The notes under the pieces: generated by a model
Seen by the model: the letters and a program-made list of their open reading frames with translations, nothing else
What the model was told of the DNA's origin: nothing
The model's database searches: none
DNA from: an uncultured beta proteobacterium
GTDB lineage: Bacteria > Pseudomonadota > Gammaproteobacteria > Burkholderiales > Burkholderiaceae
Direction of reading: 5' to 3'
NCBI GenBank assembly: GCA_903909925.1
Contig: CAIVXR010000297.1
Location: forward strand, 1 to 6,945
Length of the DNA: 6,945 nt
Translations under genes and position numbers: made by a program
Part shown: in pieces, positions 1-6,945 of the stretch
How positions within the stretch are numbered: the stretch's first letter is position 1
How the letters are laid out: the number at the start of each line of letters is the position of its first letter

Positions 1-874
1 AGCGACTCTTTAAGTAGGCAGCAAAATCAGCGCTAACCTCTGGGTGGCGCAAAGCGAATTCCACTGAAGCTTTGAGGTAGCCAAGCTTGCTGCCGCAGTC
101 ATAGCGTACACCATCATATTCATAGGCAAATACAGGTTCTTGCTTCAGCATGGAAGCAATCGCATCAGTCAATTGAATCTCACCGCCTGCGCCTGGCTTC
201 AGATTACGAATATGACTAAAAATATCTGATGACAAAACGTAGCGTCCGACAACCGCTAAGTTAGAGGGTGCATGCTTGGGTTGTGGTTTTTCGACGATGC
301 CGTTGAGGCGATAAATGCCCTTAGTAACTTCATCACCAGATACGATTCCATAAGAACCACTCTTCGCAGGGTCGATTTTCTCAACGGCAATCACAGAACC
401 ATTTTGCTCATCAAATACTTTGAGCATTTGCTTCAATACTGGAGGTTGCCCATCCAATAGGTCATCTGCCAAGATGATAGCAAACGGCTCGTCACGCACT
501 AATTTTTCAGCGCAGAGAACTGCATGACCCAAGCCTAGCGCTTCTGGTTGGCGGACATAGACGCAATCCACATGGCTTGGTTTGACGCTACGCACAATCT
601 CCAAGAGAGCCTGTTTATTTTTAGCTTCTAATTCAGCCTCAAGTTCATACGCTTTATCAAAGTGATCCTCAATTGCACGCTTACTACGACCAGTAACAAA
701 AATCATTTCAGTAATGCCGGCTGCAATAGCTTCTTCAACCGCATACTGAATCAAAGGCTTATCAACTACATTGAGCATCTCTTTTGGACTTGCTTTGGTG
801 GCTGGTAAAAAACGTGTCCCTAAACCGGCAACAGGGAAGACGGCTTTAGTAACGGTTTTAGTGGTCAATGGCAT
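1..874 (-). CDS. galU: UTP--glucose-1-phosphate uridylyltransferase GalU, 3' end cut by window edge
   Basis: Makes UDP-glucose and pyrophosphate from UTP and glucose-1-phosphate in the cytoplasm, feeding lipopolysaccharide, exopolysaccharide and nucleotide-sugar synthesis. I translated the minus strand from the ATG at 874-872 and read 291 codons without a stop. Visible motifs are the nucleotidyltransferase signature GLGTRFLPATKASPKEML at residues 17-34, QPEALGLGHAV at 109-119, the acidic LADDLLD at 135-141 (expected metal/nucleotide site), VEKP at 194-197, GEIQLTDAI at 231-239 and YDCGSKLGYLKA at 258-269. Family members usually have about 290-300 residues, so only a few residues and the stop should lie beyond the left edge. 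The chosen ATG sits just before the conserved KAVFPVAGLGTR block and has a weak Shine-Dalgarno CGGA (884-881) six bases upstream. It lies 33 bp downstream of valS on the same strand, with no terminator or recognisable promoter between, so co-transcription is likely. The assignment is firm. Confidence 0.96.
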   Translation of the reverse strand, partial: MPLTTKTVTKAVFPVAGLGTRFLPATKASPKEMLNVVDKPLIQYAVEEAIAAGITEMIFVTGRSKRAIEDHFDKAYELEAELEAKNKQALLEIVRSVKPSHVDCVYVRQPEALGLGHAVLCAEKLVRDEPFAIILADDLLDGQPPVLKQMLKVFDEQNGSVIAVEKIDPAKSGSYGIVSGDEVTKGIYRLNGIVEKPQPKHAPSNLAVVGRYVLSSDIFSHIRNLKPGAGGEIQLTDAIASMLKQEPVFAYEYDGVRYDCGSKLGYLKASVEFALRHPEVSADFAAYLKSR

Positions 875-907
875 AAGGATTCCGATCGCTCTGGATTTGC
901 AACTGTT

Positions 908-3799
908 TTATTTCAGACGCTCTAATTGTGCAACAAGCTTCTCATGATTTTGCTCAAAGCCAGCAAGACGCTGTTTTTCTTGGGCAACAACGTCTTCTGG
1001 AGCCCGGGCTACAAAGCTTTCATTGGTCAATTTATTGCGAGCTTTGCTGATTTCATTGGCTAGGCGCTCAATTTCTTTGCCAAGGCGAATGCGCTCCGCT
1101 GCAATATCTACCTCAATTTTTAGCAGTAGCTTGAGGTCGCCAACGAGTGCCATTGGCGCTCCAGGAGCATCTTTTTCTAAGCCAGATTCATCTTGATAGA
1201 TTTTGACCTCTGAGAGTTTGGCTAAGGTGAGCAAATAAGGCGTGGCTTTTTTAAGGAAAGCTTCTGGTCCGCTAATCCAAAGTGGAACTTTTTGACCAGG
1301 TGGCACTTGCATCTCACCACGCAAGTTTCTACAAGCATCCACAATCGCTTTAATCTGCGCGACCCAAGCTTCGCTTTTCTCATTAATCTTTTCTGGTTGA
1401 GAGATTGGATATGGTTGGAGTGCAATAGTTTGCTTTTCTTGTTTTGCTAAATCTTTTCCAGATTTAGGCCCAACGGTTTGCCAAAGAGTCTCGGTAATAA
1501 ATGGAATCAGTGGATGCGCCATCCGCAAAATAGTTTCTAGAACGCGTAATAGCGTGCGACGTGTGGCACGTTGTTGTGCTGGAGTACCTGTTTGCAGTTG
1601 CACTTTGGCAAGCTCTAGGTACCAATCGCAATATTCATCCCAAACAAATTGATAAATGCTGCTAGCAATGTTATCAAAACGATAGTTCTCAAAGCCTTTG
1701 GCAATCTCAGTCTCAGTTCTTTGTAGCTGAGAAACAATCCATTTATCTGCTGGTGAGAAATCTAAATAGCCATCGGGACCACATTGATTGTCGCAAGGCG
1801 CAAAGCCATTCTCTTCATCACCGCCTGGGCAGTTCATCAGCACAAAGCGGGTGGCATTCCAAAGCTTGTTACAGAAGTTGCGATAGCCCTCACAGCGCTT
1901 CTGGTCAAAATTAATATTGCGACCAAGGGAAGCAAGGGATGCAAAAGTAAAGCGCAAGGCATCTGTTCCAAATGCCGGAATACCCTCCGGAAACTCTTTT
2001 TTGGTTTTCTTGCTAATGCTTTCTGCTTGCTTAGGGTTCATTAAACCCGTAGTGCGTTTTTCAATTAATTCTTCAATCTTGATGCCATCAATCAAATCAA
2101 TTGGGTCTAAGGTATTGCCTTTGGACTTACTCATCTTTTGACCTTCGGCATCACGTACTAAGCCATGAACATAGACAGTATGAAAAGGCACCTTGCCAGT
2201 GAAGTGACACGTCATCATGACCATGCGTGCTATCCAGAAGAAGATGATGTCAAAGCCAGTGACTAAAACTGATGAAGGCAAGAAGTGTTTTAAAGCAGGC
2301 GTTTCTTCTGGCCAACCTAGAGAGCTAAAGGGTACGAGAGCCGAACTAAACCAAGTATCGAGAACGTCTGGGTCGCGATTGAGTTTGCCTGCATAGCCAG
2401 CTGCAGTAGCCTTAACTTGGGCCTCTTCTTCAGAGCGGGCTACGAAGATCTGTCCGTCATCACCATACCAGGCCGGGATTTGATGGCCCCACCAGAGCTG
2501 ACGTGAGATACACCAGTCTTGAATATTTTCTAACCACTGGGTGTAAGTGTTAATCCAGTTTTCTGGAACAAGCTTAATGTCACCCTTAGTGACTGCGTCT
2601 AAGGCAGCGCCAGCGATCGACGAGCCAGGTTGATACTGGTTATCCGGACTGGGTTTAGACATTGCTACAAACCATTGGTCAGTGAGCATCGGCTCAATAA
2701 TGGTCTGAGTGCGATCACCACGGGGCACCATGAGTTTATGAGGCTGAACTTTTTCTAATAGGCCGACTTCATCTAAATCAGAAACGATTTTTTTACGAGC
2801 AGCAAAACGCTCCATGCCTTGATAGGCAGCTGGTGCGTTTTCATTAATCTTGGCATCAAGCGTGAGAATATTAATGAGTGGTAGTTGATGGCGTTGTCCT
2901 ACTGCATAGTCATTAAAGTCATGCGCTGGGGTTACTTTCACTACTCCGGTACCAAAGTTCAGATCAACATAATCATCAGCAATGATGGGGATCTGCCGGT
3001 CACATAATGGTAGGTTCACTGACTTACCGATGAGGTGTTTGTAGCGCTCGTCTTCTGGATTCACCATCACTGCAACGTCGCCCAGCAGTGTCTCGGGACG
3101 AGTCGTGGCAACGGTCAAGTAGCCTGAGCCATCTGCGAGTGGATAGCGGATATGCCACATCGAACCATCTTCTTCTTCACTCACTACTTCTAAATCAGAA
3201 ACTGCAGTTCCTAAAACAGGATCCCAGTTCACTAAACGTTTGCCGCGATAAATAAGCCCTTGCTCATGTAGTCGAACGAATACCTCGACTACTGCTTTGG
3301 ACATTTTGCTGTCCATTGTGAAATATTCTTTACTCCAATCAATCGAAGCGCCTAAGCGACGAATTTGACGAGTGATAGTATTGCCAGAAGTTTCTTTCCA
3401 CTCCCACACTTTTTCTAAAAACTTTTCACGACCTAAGTCATGACGAGAAACTTTTTGTGCATCGAGCTGACGTTCAACTACGATTTGGGTGGCAATGCCA
3501 GCATGGTCGGTGCCAGGCACCCACAAAGTATTTTTGCCAGACATGCGTGCATGGCGAACCAGGCCATCCATGATGGTTTGGTTAAAGGCGTGACCCATAT
3601 GCAGGGTGCCGGTGACATTAGGAGGTGGTAGCTGAATGGAAAAATCATCCTTGCCCTCCAGCATGGTGGCATCGGCAATACCCCTGCGCTCCCACTCTGG
3701 ACCCCAGTAAGCTTCGATCGGGCCAGGCTCATAGGATTTGGCGAGTTCGTCTACTGAACTAGCTGTTAGTGAATCAGGGGTATTTGAGGCATTTGACAT
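908..3799 (-). CDS. valS: Valine--tRNA ligase (ValRS), class I aminoacyl-tRNA synthetase
   Basis: Charges tRNA-Val with valine using ATP and hydrolyses mischarged Thr-tRNA-Val; cytoplasmic. From the ATG at 3799 the protein has 963 residues (E. coli ValS: 951). Domains in order: Rossmann catalytic core with PPPNVTG at 58-64 and the HIGH-type HMGH at 67-70; GTDHAGIATQ at 96-105; CP1 editing domain with ATTRPETLLGD at 231-241 and TPAHDFNDY at 290-298; WCISRQLWWGHQIPAW at 429-444; KMSKS at 555-559; anticodon-binding helices around 680-860 (CDWYLELAK at 724-732); and a C-terminal coiled coil around 900-963, typical of ValRS. The frame stays open upstream to another ATG at 3910, but those 37 codons lie antisense to the start of uvrD and match nothing expected of the family, so I prefer 3799. 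The N-terminus is about 19 residues longer than in E. coli and polar. There is no clear Shine-Dalgarno before the ATG; a consensus -10 box lies 9 bp upstream. All catalytic motifs are intact. Confidence 0.98.
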   Translation of the reverse strand: MSNASNTPDSLTASSVDELAKSYEPGPIEAYWGPEWERRGIADATMLEGKDDFSIQLPPPNVTGTLHMGHAFNQTIMDGLVRHARMSGKNTLWVPGTDHAGIATQIVVERQLDAQKVSRHDLGREKFLEKVWEWKETSGNTITRQIRRLGASIDWSKEYFTMDSKMSKAVVEVFVRLHEQGLIYRGKRLVNWDPVLGTAVSDLEVVSEEEDGSMWHIRYPLADGSGYLTVATTRPETLLGDVAVMVNPEDERYKHLIGKSVNLPLCDRQIPIIADDYVDLNFGTGVVKVTPAHDFNDYAVGQRHQLPLINILTLDAKINENAPAAYQGMERFAARKKIVSDLDEVGLLEKVQPHKLMVPRGDRTQTIIEPMLTDQWFVAMSKPSPDNQYQPGSSIAGAALDAVTKGDIKLVPENWINTYTQWLENIQDWCISRQLWWGHQIPAWYGDDGQIFVARSEEEAQVKATAAGYAGKLNRDPDVLDTWFSSALVPFSSLGWPEETPALKHFLPSSVLVTGFDIIFFWIARMVMMTCHFTGKVPFHTVYVHGLVRDAEGQKMSKSKGNTLDPIDLIDGIKIEELIEKRTTGLMNPKQAESISKKTKKEFPEGIPAFGTDALRFTFASLASLGRNINFDQKRCEGYRNFCNKLWNATRFVLMNCPGGDEENGFAPCDNQCGPDGYLDFSPADKWIVSQLQRTETEIAKGFENYRFDNIASSIYQFVWDEYCDWYLELAKVQLQTGTPAQQRATRRTLLRVLETILRMAHPLIPFITETLWQTVGPKSGKDLAKQEKQTIALQPYPISQPEKINEKSEAWVAQIKAIVDACRNLRGEMQVPPGQKVPLWISGPEAFLKKATPYLLTLAKLSEVKIYQDESGLEKDAPGAPMALVGDLKLLLKIEVDIAAERIRLGKEIERLANEISKARNKLTNESFVARAPEDVVAQEKQRLAGFEQNHEKLVAQLERLK

Positions 3800-3808
3800 A
3801 AGAGGCAA

Positions 3809-3814
3809 ATTATA
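3809..3814 (-). promoter_or_regulatory. Candidate -10 box for valS(-galU)
   Basis: The minus strand reads TATAAT here, a perfect sigma-70 -10 hexamer. A start site about seven bases downstream falls near 3802, only about 3 nt before the valS ATG at 3799, so the mRNA would be leaderless or nearly so. At the usual 16-18 bp spacing upstream I see only poor -35 matches (AGGTCA around 3837-3832), inside the uvrD coding region. The box forms part of the palindrome AATTATAATT at 3808-3817. Short AT-rich hexamers also arise by chance, so this is a candidate based on sequence and position only. Confidence 0.4.
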
Positions 3815-3816
3815 AT
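3811..3816 (+). promoter_or_regulatory. Candidate -10 box for uvrD
   Basis: The plus strand reads TATAAT, overlapping the minus-strand box by four bases. The predicted start site falls around 3823, at or next to the uvrD ATG at 3824, which would give a leaderless mRNA. A perfect TTGACA lies at 3793-3798, but the spacer to this box is 12 bp, far below the usual 16-18 bp, so it is unlikely to act as its -35 element. TTGAGG at 3784-3789 would give a 21-bp spacer, which is too long. An upstream promoter inside valS cannot be excluded. Confidence 0.4.
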
Positions 3817-3820
3817 TGGG

Positions 3821-6187
3821 GTGATGTACTCTGACCTGCTCGCCAACCTCAATCCAGAACAGCGCGAGGCAGTAACCCTCCCGCCCGTTAATGAAAACGG
3901 CCAAGCCCAATCTGCCATGATTTTGGCTGGGGCTGGGAGCGGTAAGACCCGCGTCCTCACCACCCGTATAGCCTGGTTAATTCAAACTGGCCAGGTGTCG
4001 CCTATAGGCGTCCTAGCGGTCACTTTTACCAATAAAGCCGCCAAAGAGATGATGGTGCGCTTAAGTGCCATGTTGCCGATCAATACCCGAGGTATGTGGA
4101 TTGGCACTTTTCATGGTCTTTGCAACCGTTTATTGCGAGCTCACCATAAAGATGCTGGCTTGCCATCTACGTTTCAGATCTTAGATACCCAAGATCAGCT
4201 TTCTGCCATTAAACGTCTTTTGAAGGGTTTGAAGGTAGATGATGAGAAGTACCCTCCAAAACAACTGCAGTACTTTATTGCTCATGCAAAAGAGCGCGGA
4301 CAGCGAGCCAAGGATTTATCGGTAGGCGATGATTTTCAGGCGAAGATGGCGCAACTTTATGCGGCCTATGATGAGCAATGCCAGCGCGAGGGAGTAGTAG
4401 ATTTTGCTGAACTCCTCTTGCGTAGCTACGAATTATTAAAACACAGCGAACCTATTCGTACCCATTATCAAGAACGTTTTCGTCATATCTTGATTGATGA
4501 GTTTCAAGATACCAATGCTTTGCAATATGCGTGGCTCAAATTGTTATCAGGCCATGATGCTAGTCGTATCAATGTGAGTGGCGCTGGAAGTAGTGCAGTG
4601 TTTGCCGTAGGTGATGACGATCAAAGTATTTATGCTTTCCGCGGCGCTGATGTTGAGAACATGCGTCTTTACGAAAAGCAGTATCACCCCATGATGGTGA
4701 AGTTGGAGCAGAACTATCGCTCACACGGACATATCCTAGATACAGCAAATCATTTGATTGCTAATAATTCAGAGCGACTTGGGAAAAATTTACGAACTGA
4801 TGCAGGCCATGGTGAACCGGTCCGTATCTTTGATGCGCCAAGCGACCACGCAGAGGCTGCTTGGTTGGTTGATGAGATTAAAGCCTTAGTTAGCAGCGGT
4901 ATTAAGCGTACTGAAATAGCGCTGCTGTATCGAAGTAATGCGCAGTCTCGAATAATTGAACATGCGTTATTCTCGGCAGCCATTCCCTATCGCGTCTATG
5001 GCGGATTACGATTCTTCGAGCGTGCTGAAATTAAACATGCACTTGCTTACATGCGTTTACTCGAAAATCCGAACGATGACACTTCTTTCTCACGGGTAGT
5101 TAATTTTCCAACACGTGGCATTGGTGCAAGATCCATTGAAGCATTACAAGATGCCGCCAGAAACCAACAATCCTCCTTATATACGGCTGCTTCTTCCTTA
5201 GACGGTAAGGCTGGCGCGGCTCTGGGCGGCTTCGTGCGCTTGGTAGATCACATGCGTGAAGCTACCCGTCACAACACTCTTCCCGAAACAGTTGAGTTTG
5301 TAATTCAGCACAGCGGTTTGATTCAGCACTATCTCTCAGAGCGCGAAGGGCAAGATCGTGTAGAGAACTTACAAGAATTGATTAATGCTGCAACCGCTTT
5401 TATTGCTGAAGAGGGTTACGGACAAGATGCTGCTGCAGCCATGCTTCCTGGGGAAAATGCTCCTGGCGTTGTTGAGGTATCCCCGTTAGCAGCCTTTTTG
5501 TCTCATGCTTCTTTGGAGGCGGGAGATAACCAAGCGCAAGCGGGGCAAGATGCCGTGCAGTTAATGACAGTGCACTCTGCTAAGGGCTTGGAGTTCACCT
5601 CCGTATTTATTACGGGTCTAGAAGAAGGTTTATTTCCTCATGAGAACAGTATCAATGAGCAAAATGGCTTAGAAGAAGAGCGCCGTTTAATGTATGTCGC
5701 AATTACTCGTGCTAAAGAACGTTTGTATTTGTCGCACACTCAGTCACGTATGCTGCACGGCCAAGTGCGCTACAACATGCCATCCCGTTTCTTAGAAGAA
5801 TTACCCTCTGAATCTTTGAAGTGGCTCACGCCGAAGGCAAAAGATGCGCGCTGGGGTGGAAGCACTAAATCTGGGGCGACCTGGCAGGATGGTTATACCC
5901 GCCAGCGTGAATATGAATCCAATGATTTCTTTGACTCTGGTAGTGAACGTCCAAGACCGACAAAGCGAGTTGGCTCAGCTTCAACTGAAGTGAAAAGATT
6001 GGCTTCGCCACCGCGGGGAAGTTATCCTTTTTCGATTGGTCAAAATGTGTTTCATACCAAATTTGGTGAAGGGCGCGTGACAGGCTTAGAGGGAGTGGAT
6101 GCAGACGCACGAGCCCAAGTGAGTTTCAAGCGTCATGGCGTGAAATGGTTACAACTGAGTATTGCCAAGCTTGCTGCTATTGATTAG
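3821..6187 (+). CDS. uvrD: UvrD/PcrA-type superfamily 1 DNA helicase
   Basis: ATP-driven 3'-5' DNA helicase of the UvrD/PcrA/Rep family, expected to act in nucleotide excision repair, mismatch repair and removal of proteins or RNA polymerase from DNA. The protein has 788 residues (E. coli UvrD: 720). Motifs in order: Q motif LNPEQREAV 10-18; Walker A AGAGSGKT 36-43; Ia TFTNKAAKEM 68-77; GTFHGL 95-100; DEFQDTN (motif II) 226-232; GDDDQSIYAFRGA (III) 264-276; LEQNYRS (IV) 295-301; GGLRFFERAEIKH 394-406; VQLMTVHSAKGLEF (V) 579-592; EEERRLMYVAITRAKE (VI) 618-633. A polar linker (about 664-735) leads to a C-terminal tudor-like domain (about 736-785), the part that contacts RNA polymerase in UvrD/PcrA. 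This tail favours UvrD over Rep. An in-frame stop at 3794-3796 restricts the start to GTG 3821 or ATG 3824; the next ATG (codon 33) would lose the Q motif. No well-spaced Shine-Dalgarno is present. Residues 243-258 look like a family-variable insertion. Confidence 0.95.
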   Translation: MMYSDLLANLNPEQREAVTLPPVNENGQAQSAMILAGAGSGKTRVLTTRIAWLIQTGQVSPIGVLAVTFTNKAAKEMMVRLSAMLPINTRGMWIGTFHGLCNRLLRAHHKDAGLPSTFQILDTQDQLSAIKRLLKGLKVDDEKYPPKQLQYFIAHAKERGQRAKDLSVGDDFQAKMAQLYAAYDEQCQREGVVDFAELLLRSYELLKHSEPIRTHYQERFRHILIDEFQDTNALQYAWLKLLSGHDASRINVSGAGSSAVFAVGDDDQSIYAFRGADVENMRLYEKQYHPMMVKLEQNYRSHGHILDTANHLIANNSERLGKNLRTDAGHGEPVRIFDAPSDHAEAAWLVDEIKALVSSGIKRTEIALLYRSNAQSRIIEHALFSAAIPYRVYGGLRFFERAEIKHALAYMRLLENPNDDTSFSRVVNFPTRGIGARSIEALQDAARNQQSSLYTAASSLDGKAGAALGGFVRLVDHMREATRHNTLPETVEFVIQHSGLIQHYLSEREGQDRVENLQELINAATAFIAEEGYGQDAAAAMLPGENAPGVVEVSPLAAFLSHASLEAGDNQAQAGQDAVQLMTVHSAKGLEFTSVFITGLEEGLFPHENSINEQNGLEEERRLMYVAITRAKERLYLSHTQSRMLHGQVRYNMPSRFLEELPSESLKWLTPKAKDARWGGSTKSGATWQDGYTRQREYESNDFFDSGSERPRPTKRVGSASTEVKRLASPPRGSYPFSIGQNVFHTKFGEGRVTGLEGVDADARAQVSFKRHGVKWLQLSIAKLAAID

Positions 6188-6207
6188 CTTGAAACCTCAG
6201 TTGATGC

Positions 6208-6945
6208 TTAAGCAGATGGAATAACTTCATCTTCTGTGAAGCAAGCTTTCCACGTTGCATAGAAAGAGCAGTGCATTACAGTCAGGCCCGCCATAGAGAT
6301 GGGCGCAATGATGAAAGAGGCAGCCTGACCTAAATCCATTGCATCAAAAATCATTCCCACTGTTAGTGGAATGGCAATCAAAATAACACCCCAAATTGAC
6401 AGATAGGCAAAGAATGCTGCCTTATTAGTCCAGGAAGCTAAGAAGCTAGAAAAGAGTGCTTGAGCAACCGGCATCTCTTCCCAGGCGATTAGAACGGGTG
6501 AGAACCACATCAACATAGCTACTGGAATATAGAGAATTGCTCCAAAGAGCAGTACCAAGTAAATTTGACGAAGGGCCTCGGGGGTAATTGGCTTATCACT
6601 GGTCATTAATGGAATCAATAATTCAAAATCAACTATGAGGCTTAATGCAAAGCTGAGAAGCAAAATCAGAGCCGCGTATACGATACCCAATTGCAAGATA
6701 CGTCTTCGTACGAGGGCGCCAGACTTCAGTGCGATCAAATACACCATCGGACTGATGCGCTCCTTTTGAATGGCCTGGCGACAAGCCGTCATAAAACCTA
6801 CCGCTAGTGTTGGTGTGAGAAGCAACACAGCAAACACACCAATCACCGGAATAATGACTGCTAATTGAGCAGCAAAGATATACATAAAGACTAGCATCAA
6901 GAAGCCTAATGGATTCTGTTTGAAGAGCCAAATACCCTGTCTGAT
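6208..6945 (-). CDS. Polytopic inner-membrane protein, BPSS1780-like, function unknown; 5' end cut by window edge
   Basis: The frame runs without a stop from the right edge to the TAA at 6210-6208, giving 245 visible residues; the true start lies beyond the window. The TTG/ATG pair at 6900-6895 is internal, because the 15 codons before it (IRQGIWLFKQNPLGF) continue smoothly and read like the amphipathic entry to the first helix in this family. I see about six hydrophobic segments, near residues 15-33, 36-55, 86-106, 128-150, 177-200 and 205-228, with a basic, Arg-rich loop (KSGALVRRR) between the second and third. The motif WFSPVLIAWEEMPVAQALFSSF, followed by a Trp-Asn segment, resembles the conserved core of the BPSS1780 family of betaproteobacterial membrane proteins. 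That match is from memory and moderately sure. No catalytic residues are evident and no function can be given. It converges on uvrD with 20 bp between stop codons. Confidence 0.75.
   Translation of the reverse strand: MRQGIWLFKQNPLGFLMLVFMYIFAAQLAVIIPVIGVFAVLLLTPTLAVGFMTACRQAIQKERISPMVYLIALKSGALVRRRILQLGIVYAALILLLSFALSLIVDFELLIPLMTSDKPITPEALRQIYLVLLFGAILYIPVAMLMWFSPVLIAWEEMPVAQALFSSFLASWTNKAAFFAYLSIWGVILIAIPLTVGMIFDAMDLGQAASFIIAPISMAGLTVMHCSFYATWKACFTEDEVIPSA

Noticed and set aside
272..460. A 62-codon plus-strand reading frame inside galU.
   Set aside because: It is antisense to a clearly conserved part of GalU, and its translation shows no recognisable motif.
3800..3910. A 37-codon N-terminal extension of ValS starting at an ATG at 3910.
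   Set aside because: It lies antisense to the first 90 bases of uvrD, does not resemble a ValRS N-terminus, and a good ATG at 3799 sits just ahead of the family's conserved start region.
6166..6191. Inverted repeat CAAGCT/AGCTTG at the end of uvrD as a terminator.
   Set aside because: Six-base-pair stem, 14-nt loop, only half GC and no T-tract on either side.
6895..6900. TTG/ATG as the start of the membrane protein.
   Set aside because: The frame remains open for 15 more codons to the window edge and encodes family-like residues (WLFKQNPLGF), so the true start is probably outside.
6629..6931. A 100-codon minus-strand frame overlapping the membrane protein gene.
   Set aside because: It is a shifted frame of the membrane protein gene; the other frame has a coherent pattern of hydrophobic helices and stays open to the window edge.
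1..6945. A hidden novel system (defence island, mobile element, CRISPR array, RNA gene).
   Set aside because: Nearly the whole window is filled by four coherent genes, three of them well-known core genes; I saw no repeats, transposase, integrase or structured intergenic RNA.

Overview
The window looks like ordinary, tightly packed core genome of a betaproteobacterium, most plausibly a Burkholderiaceae lineage close to Polynucleobacter. This rests on a GC content that looks mid-range by eye, the protein flavour of ValS, UvrD and GalU, a membrane protein resembling the BPSS1780 family known from Burkholderia relatives, and almost no intergenic DNA. The genus is an inference from recognition; no search was run.

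Layout from left to right: galU (minus strand, its last few codons lost off the left edge); valS (minus strand, complete, 963 codons from the preferred start); uvrD (plus strand, complete, 788 codons); and a six-helix membrane protein gene (minus strand, its start lost off the right edge). valS and galU read in the same direction with 33 bp between them and probably share a transcript. valS and uvrD are divergent, with only 21 bp between start codons. uvrD and the membrane protein gene converge, with 20 bp between stop codons. No stretch longer than 33 bp lacks a gene, and I saw no RNA gene, mobile element, CRISPR array or long repeat.

The genes cover separate housekeeping jobs: tRNA-Val charging (ValS), UDP-glucose supply for envelope polysaccharide (GalU), DNA repair and replication-associated unwinding (UvrD), and an inner-membrane protein of unknown role. 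The sequence gives no sign that they form one dedicated system.

The feature most worth a second look is the 21-bp divergent gap. It holds a perfect 10-bp palindrome that contains a consensus TATAAT on both strands. Each -10 box is so close to its start codon that both mRNAs would be leaderless or nearly so, which fits the lack of a good Shine-Dalgarno sequence in front of either gene. I found no convincing undescribed multi-gene system here.
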